Positions 59,980 through 64,000 of a stretch of DNA of 64,000 bases are shown here, one piece after another. Position 1 is the first letter of the stretch, and each line of letters opens with the position of its first letter. Source of the DNA: Fluviicola sp. (GTDB lineage: Bacteria > Bacteroidota > Bacteroidia > Flavobacteriales_D > Crocinitomicaceae); assembly GCF_029266855.1 (NCBI RefSeq), contig NZ_JAQSWB010000001.1, positions 1,054,001 to 1,118,000 of the forward strand, read 5' to 3'. The notes under the pieces were generated by a model, which ran no database searches, was not told the DNA's origin, and saw nothing but the letters and a program-made list of their open reading frames with translations. The translations under genes were made by a program, and so were the position numbers.

Positions 59980-59987
59980 CAAATGTA
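59980..59987 (-). promoter_or_regulatory. Probable -7 element of the hemerythrin gene
   Basis: On the minus strand TACATTTG, an exact TAnnTTTG match, 32 bases upstream of the ATG; a TTG lies 20 bases further upstream as a possible -33 element. Confidence 0.5.
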
Positions 59988-60010
59988 CAATCGGGAACTT
60001 GTTCAGGCAA

Positions 60011-60026
60011 TACCATAAATATGGTA
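60011..60026. promoter_or_regulatory. Inverted repeat at about -43 of the hemerythrin gene
   Basis: TACCATAAATATGGTA: 7-base arms TACCATA and TATGGTA, spacer AA. It directly abuts the possible -33 element, the usual place for a Crp/Fnr-type or other activator. Confidence 0.45.
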
Positions 60027-60112
60027 AAGCTATTTATGAAATGTTAATTTTTCAGTATAAAAGATATATCACAATGGTTTCGCTTTTTCCCTCGTTGCTA
60101 CTACACTGACGT

Positions 60113-60168
60113 TTACCTTCGGTGCACACTTCCCAAGTGTGGTAACTCTGTCTTTCCGCCGCGGCGGA
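60113..60168. repeat. Structured intergenic stretch with two hairpins
   Basis: CACACTT (60125-60131) and AAGTGTG (60135-60141) form a stem with loop CCC, and flanking ACC/GGT extend it. TCCGCCGCGGCGGA (60155-60168) is a perfect 14-base palindrome. Both sit upstream of the vWA gene (60203). Confidence 0.45.
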
Positions 60169-60202
60169 CTTTTTCTTATCTTAGCATTCAGTTTCTTTAC
60201 AA

Positions 60203-61936
60203 ATGAAAGTAATCCTTTTGATTCTTTTTTTAGCACACGCTCACTTGTTACTTTCCCAGGGAAGAAACGAACAGGTCAGGGAATTGAATAACATCGTGGA
60301 GCTCATGAACGCTTTTAGCCGCTGCAGCCAGGATTGGTACTTTGATGCAGTACAATTGCAAAAGGCACTGCACAGAAGTTCCGAAAAGATCAATGAGAAT
60401 TACTTTTATTGCAGTAAGACTCAGCACAGCGGACTCGTCTCCTATTCGGGAATTGAAGTGGTTTTTAGGTTCAAAGAGATTACTCCTACTGCTCAAAATC
60501 AGATTCCGGCCTATCAAGCCGATTATCTTCCGTGGCTGGAAGCCAAAGAACTGGTACTGAAAATGCTCGCAAAACCAAAGAGCAATTTGATTTCCCTGGC
60601 ACCTTCCATAAACACATACCTTGCTTCAACGGACAGTTTGTACCTGGCTCACACGGAATTGAATACCTATATCTCTGAAAAAAAATTCCGGACTGATCCT
60701 CAATTCAAAGAAGCAAAACGGATTTTAAAAAGTCACGATCGCTGGTTCAAAATGTGCTACCTGAATTCCATGGAACTGGACAATAAACTGGTGAATTATT
60801 GCAATTTCCATTATCCTCCTTTTCAATCACATAAAGAATTGCAGCAGGGACTTCAGGAATTGAATCTTACCATGAATCTCTTAACGGCCTGGGAAAAGGA
60901 GTTGTACCGGGAGAATCTGTCAAGCAATGCAGCATACGATACCAAACTCAGGATCCTGAATGCTGAAGGATTAAAAAACGATTCGCTTTATCTTTATAAA
61001 ACACGGGGATATGGAAAATTAAACAGCGGTTTTTGGCTCCATACCCGTTACCGCACTTTTTATACTTCCATGCAGAGCGGAATATACTGGTTTGCCTCAT
61101 CCAAACCTTCATCCGAACCCTGGTTAAAGAAATCACAGCAGGCTTATAATGATTTCGTACGTGGCTACAATTCAGTGGTGGAAGATTACAATGATTACAT
61201 CGAAATCGGTGATGGATTGACTTTCAGGAAAACTTCTTCCTGTTGCCTTTCCCCTTCTGAAATTGACACCAATCAGAATGTATTACTGATGGCGCCTAAA
61301 CTGATCTGTAAATTTGAATATTCTGAACCACTTATTGAGACAAACCTTACGGATTCAACTCCTCCCGGATTGAGTCCCGATGCACTCTTGGTCCATAACG
61401 CACAACCTCATCATTTGGTATACTTGCTGGATGCTTCATCTTCTATGAATGAATCCGGGAAATTAGCTCATTTAAAAGAACATGCAAAAAGCCTGGTCCG
61501 GATCCAGCGGGAAGCAGACCGGATTTCAATCGTCACTTTTTCAGGAAAATCCGAAGTCTTGCTGAAGTCAGTTCCCTGTAATCAGAAAAAGCACATTGGG
61601 GAAAAAATTGAGCATATCCAAGCTTTCGGACAAACAAATATCCGGAGCGGATTAGAAACGGTTAAAGATCTTCTTTCTTCGAATAAATTGGAGCAGGGTG
61701 TGAATTCAGTGCTTCTTTTAACAGATGGTGAATTTCCCCTGAGTAACGAAACCAAAACACTTATCAAAGATCTGAAGTCGGAAGGGATCAGTATCTATTT
61801 TGTTTACCTTGGAAAAAGACTGAACAAAAAGAATAGCAGGTCAATGGAACGCACTTATTCGGATTTGGGTATTATCTTCTACGATACCAATACGATCGAT
61901 CTGAAAGAAGCCTTGTTGAAGATTGCTACTGAGTAA
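60203..61936 (+). CDS. Secreted von Willebrand factor A domain protein
   Basis: 577 residues with a signal peptide (MKVILLILFLAHAHLLLSQG). The first about 390 residues are helical and unassigned (several Trp/Tyr-rich helices, no known domain). A vWA domain is at about 400-577: VYLLDASSSMNESGK gives the MIDAS DxSxS, TNIRSGLE the threonine, LLLTDGEF the second Asp. The MIDAS motif is complete, so metal-dependent ligand binding is likely. Single gene; partner unknown. Confidence 0.82.
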   Translation: MKVILLILFLAHAHLLLSQGRNEQVRELNNIVELMNAFSRCSQDWYFDAVQLQKALHRSSEKINENYFYCSKTQHSGLVSYSGIEVVFRFKEITPTAQNQIPAYQADYLPWLEAKELVLKMLAKPKSNLISLAPSINTYLASTDSLYLAHTELNTYISEKKFRTDPQFKEAKRILKSHDRWFKMCYLNSMELDNKLVNYCNFHYPPFQSHKELQQGLQELNLTMNLLTAWEKELYRENLSSNAAYDTKLRILNAEGLKNDSLYLYKTRGYGKLNSGFWLHTRYRTFYTSMQSGIYWFASSKPSSEPWLKKSQQAYNDFVRGYNSVVEDYNDYIEIGDGLTFRKTSSCCLSPSEIDTNQNVLLMAPKLICKFEYSEPLIETNLTDSTPPGLSPDALLVHNAQPHHLVYLLDASSSMNESGKLAHLKEHAKSLVRIQREADRISIVTFSGKSEVLLKSVPCNQKKHIGEKIEHIQAFGQTNIRSGLETVKDLLSSNKLEQGVNSVLLLTDGEFPLSNETKTLIKDLKSEGISIYFVYLGKRLNKKNSRSMERTYSDLGIIFYDTNTIDLKEALLKIATE

Positions 61937-61947
61937 ACTTAGACCTC

Positions 61948-62703
61948 TTATTTCGTATGTAATTCCGTCAATGTATTGATGATGCTCGTGTCAGTAACAA
62001 TTACGGCTTCAAACGTTTTGCTTTCATTGGACCTAATGACTTCCGGAAAAGGATTTCCCGTATAAATTCCCGTAAAAATATCGATGTGATTTCTTTTAAT
62101 CGCCCCGCCCGTATCTCCTGCAAAAAAATAGCCATCGTGAATTGCCTGTTCGCCATTTGGTAAATTGACTAATTTACCTTTTACTTTGGGAATATAAATC
62201 ACTGTTCCGTATGGAATGACGTTCTTATCGACGGCTACTGTACGAAAGGGAATTAAGCGGTAATTTTTCACTCCGTCGCCAAATCCTTCTGATTTTGTCC
62301 AAAGGGTTCTCCCCCAGCTTTCGACCCGCAACTTACTGGAAGCATATTTTTTACAAGCCCTGCAATTCACAAATAAACTATCACCCGACTGCGCAAAGTT
62401 GATCACGCTTATTATTCCCGATGAGTCTTTTACGTAAGCTGTTCCTTCTAGTGCTGCTTCACAGAAATCACAGGTATCTGCATACAAACCTGAAGGCCCG
62501 CCATTGGCATAGACAATCGGAATTGATCCACCGGATCGGAACTCGTGTATATAATATTGGGTCGACCAAAGTGTTAAGGGTGTTAAAAGCGCATTGTTTT
62601 CAGGCTCCGGAAAATTGAAATCTTCTTGTGAAGTTTGTGCGAACAAACCCGAACCGATTAGGAACATAAACATAACAGCTGCAGCTTTCACTTTTAAATT
62701 CAT
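61948..62703 (-). CDS. 3D-domain protein with two CXXC pairs
   Basis: 251 residues with a signal peptide (ending GLFAQ). Residues 78-81 (CDFC) and 114-117 (CRAC) give two CXXC pairs 32 residues apart, which look like a small zinc or disulphide module. From about 130 is a 3D (Asp-Asp-Asp) domain: VDKNVIPYGTVIYIPKVKG, then DGYFFAGDTGGAIKRNHIDI. This fold occurs in MltA-type and resuscitation factor-like lytic transglycosylases and in other wall-associated proteins, so a peptidoglycan role is plausible. The overall combination is not one I recognise. Confidence 0.78.
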   Translation of the reverse strand: MNLKVKAAAVMFMFLIGSGLFAQTSQEDFNFPEPENNALLTPLTLWSTQYYIHEFRSGGSIPIVYANGGPSGLYADTCDFCEAALEGTAYVKDSSGIISVINFAQSGDSLFVNCRACKKYASSKLRVESWGRTLWTKSEGFGDGVKNYRLIPFRTVAVDKNVIPYGTVIYIPKVKGKLVNLPNGEQAIHDGYFFAGDTGGAIKRNHIDIFTGIYTGNPFPEVIRSNESKTFEAVIVTDTSIINTLTELHTK

Positions 62704-62803
62704 CCTTTCTATTTTCAGTAAAACCCAAGTTTAAGCAAATAGTTACTGAACAGCAGCTTGTTAAATACAAAAAAGTCTAATTTTCATCAGACCTTTTTAC
62801 AGC

Positions 62804-63508
62804 TTATTCAGACTTCTTCTTGTCTTTAAAAAAACTGTCGCTGAGACCTGTATTGACGGCATAGTCACTCAGCGTGATCGTTATTATTCCTTTCGACTTC
62901 GGTTTGGACTTGGTCTTTTTCTTATCGGTTGAAGTTTTGTTGATATCTGCAGCAACACTTTTAGGCATCTTGAATTTCTTTACATCGATTTCAAACTTCA
63001 GTTCGCTTGGTAAACCATAACTCAATTGTGCGCCGTATTTGAAATCTGTTTTAACAGTTCCATTGCTTTGCGTTGTGACCTGGGAGCGTATGATAACCGA
63101 ATTCTTCTGGTCTACCCAGATCTTAGCAAGGATAATTTCCCCGGAACTGGAATTCGGGATGATATTAATCAGACGTGTATCTATATCGCGGATTCTTAAT
63201 GAGTCTCCGAAAACAGCTGTGTATTTTGACTTTTCCGACAAAAAGGTGTTCAGTTCTGTAAAACCTTGTTTGGGCAAAATAGTAATCCCTTTGGATTCGA
63301 TCTTAAATTTATCCTTCTGCTTGAAATAGATCTTCGCTTTCGAAGGCATGATCTGGATCATCGGGATATTTGCATCGATGTGCGCCTTCACCGTATAATC
63401 TTTTACAGCAGCTAATTTCGCATTGATTTTTTCAATCAGGTCCTCAGGCTTCTGTCCGAAAGCCATAAAACTCAAAGAAAACAAACTGAAAACAAGTATT
63501 TTTCTCAT
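62804..63508 (-). CDS. LolA-like outer-membrane lipoprotein carrier family protein
   Basis: 234 residues with a signal peptide (MRKILVFSLFSLSFMAFGQ). The rest fits the LolA/LolB half-barrel: KINAKLAAVKDYTVKAHID, KIYFKQKDKFKIESKG, and later VTTQSNGTVKTDFKYG strands. A Lys-rich stretch (TDKKKTKSKPKSKG) interrupts the C-terminal part. Its ATG overlaps the stop of the permease gene by one base (TAATG), so it is co-translated with an ABC transporter subunit, as if substrate carrier and transporter were produced together. Confidence 0.72.
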   Translation of the reverse strand: MRKILVFSLFSLSFMAFGQKPEDLIEKINAKLAAVKDYTVKAHIDANIPMIQIMPSKAKIYFKQKDKFKIESKGITILPKQGFTELNTFLSEKSKYTAVFGDSLRIRDIDTRLINIIPNSSSGEIILAKIWVDQKNSVIIRSQVTTQSNGTVKTDFKYGAQLSYGLPSELKFEIDVKKFKMPKSVAADINKTSTDKKKTKSKPKSKGIITITLSDYAVNTGLSDSFFKDKKKSE

Positions 63509-64000
63509 TAGGATGTAATGTCTTTTTTGTTAAACTTTATCAATGTAATTCCCACCAAAAGCACGATGTGTGTCAGCAGTATTATAATGGAATTCATTAT
63601 TTCGTCAAAAGGAACCGGCTGCTCAAAGAAACTTCTCCAGGAGGCCATGTGGGTCGTAAACAAATATGGCTTGATGGAATCAAACACACTGACATCCAGG
63701 CTTCCGATAATGGTGAAAACGATGATGATTGCCATCGTGGAAACAATTGGCCCGATGGAATTTTCAGCAAATGCCGACAAGCAAATCGAAAGAGTGGCAA
63801 CGGTCAATAAGGATAAATAAGCTACGCAAAAAGCCAGTCCGAAGCGCCATAAAATATCTGCTTCAGGTAAAATCACCAGTCCATCGCTGTTCAATACCAT
63901 CAAATCCCCGGAACCGAAAACCAAATGCGACACGAACAGGGATAAAAAACCCAGCCATAATGTGATAACCAGCGTATAAATTGCACCGGCAATGAATTTG
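63508..64000 (-). CDS. ABC-2 type permease (5' part beyond window edge)
   Basis: The open frame continues past the right edge without a start in view; the internal GTG at 63933 is not the start. The visible about 164 residues contain four hydrophobic segments (AGAIYTLVITLWLGFLSLF, then LAFCVAYLSLLTVATLSICL, MAIIIVFTIIG and IIILLTHIVLLVGITLI), in the ABC-2 permease pattern with a short LCTVATLSICLSAF-like core. It overlaps the LolA-like gene by one base. The ATPase gene presumably lies further upstream. Confidence 0.72.
   Translation of the reverse strand, partial: KFIAGAIYTLVITLWLGFLSLFVSHLVFGSGDLMVLNSDGLVILPEADILWRFGLAFCVAYLSLLTVATLSICLSAFAENSIGPIVSTMAIIIVFTIIGSLDVSVFDSIKPYLFTTHMASWRSFFEQPVPFDEIMNSIIILLTHIVLLVGITLIKFNKKDITS

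Noticed and set aside
1-64000. tRNA or rRNA genes
   Set aside because: No T-loop consensus with a matching acceptor stem and no rRNA signatures were found on either strand by eye.

Overview
The window looks like a piece of a Bacteroidota chromosome, most likely Flavobacteriales of the Crocinitomicaceae type (Fluviicola-like; this placement is inference from gene content). The evidence is a fused ccoNO oxidase gene, type IX secretion (T9SS) cargo with type A and type B (CHU_C) C-terminal domains, PorP/SprF and PorE-like OmpA proteins, Bacteroidota-type promoter elements (TAnnTTTG) and an absence of strong Shine-Dalgarno sites. No tRNA, rRNA, CRISPR array, insertion sequence or prophage was seen.

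Layout. 1-2.9 kb: shikimate kinase (cut by the window edge), a class V aminotransferase and peptidase T, all on the minus strand. 3.1-3.7 kb: an orphan protein with an FVDNRPEA/QRKLQE leader, as found on DUF4157-type proteins linked to contractile injection systems. 3.7-16.1 kb: a microaerobic respiration block: an FNR-type regulator divergent from hemN and ccoI, a DEAD-box helicase on the opposite strand, then ccoS, ccoNO, ccoQ, ccoP, ccoG, ccoH and a SafE-like membrane protein. FNR-like palindromes lie in both control regions. 16.2-20.5 kb: a transglutaminase-like protein, an ECF sigma/anti-sigma pair and a glycine-rich T9SS protein. 20.7-23.1 kb: three small membrane proteins among short intergenic repeats. 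23.1-31.8 kb: a GNAT-nitrilase fusion, an ABC-F ATPase behind a structured leader, a short-repeat secreted protein, three consecutive genes including two methyltransferase-like ones, an ankyrin-repeat protein and a small secreted protein.

32-45.8 kb is the cell-surface block. A PorE-like OmpA gene and a rhodanese lipoprotein lie on the plus strand. Opposite them is a five-gene minus-strand operon with two tandem [giant PKD/CHU_C adhesin + PorP/SprF] modules followed by a second PorE-like OmpA gene. 46-48.8 kb holds a RimK-type protein-modification operon, divergent from rplS at 49 kb. 49.4-55.4 kb carries secreted hydrolases (MepA-like, M28), a Kazal inhibitor, an NTF2-like protein, an acetyltransferase, a YD-repeat-like protein and an aldehyde dehydrogenase. 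55.5-60 kb is a stress-type cluster on the minus strand: an AraC regulator, a 50-residue Lmo0937-like membrane protein, a coiled-coil lipoprotein, a low-complexity CsbD-like protein, a thioredoxin-fold protein and a RIC/YtfE-like hemerythrin. 60-64 kb holds a vWA protein, a 3D-domain protein, a LolA-like protein and a truncated ABC permease.

How the parts fit: the FNR-type regulator probably links oxygen limitation to haem synthesis (hemN) and to assembly and copper loading of the cbb3 oxidase. The surface operon supplies large secreted adhesins together with dedicated outer-membrane partners. Many intergenic regions hold AT-rich palindromes built from a few short repeated words, forming several dispersed families.
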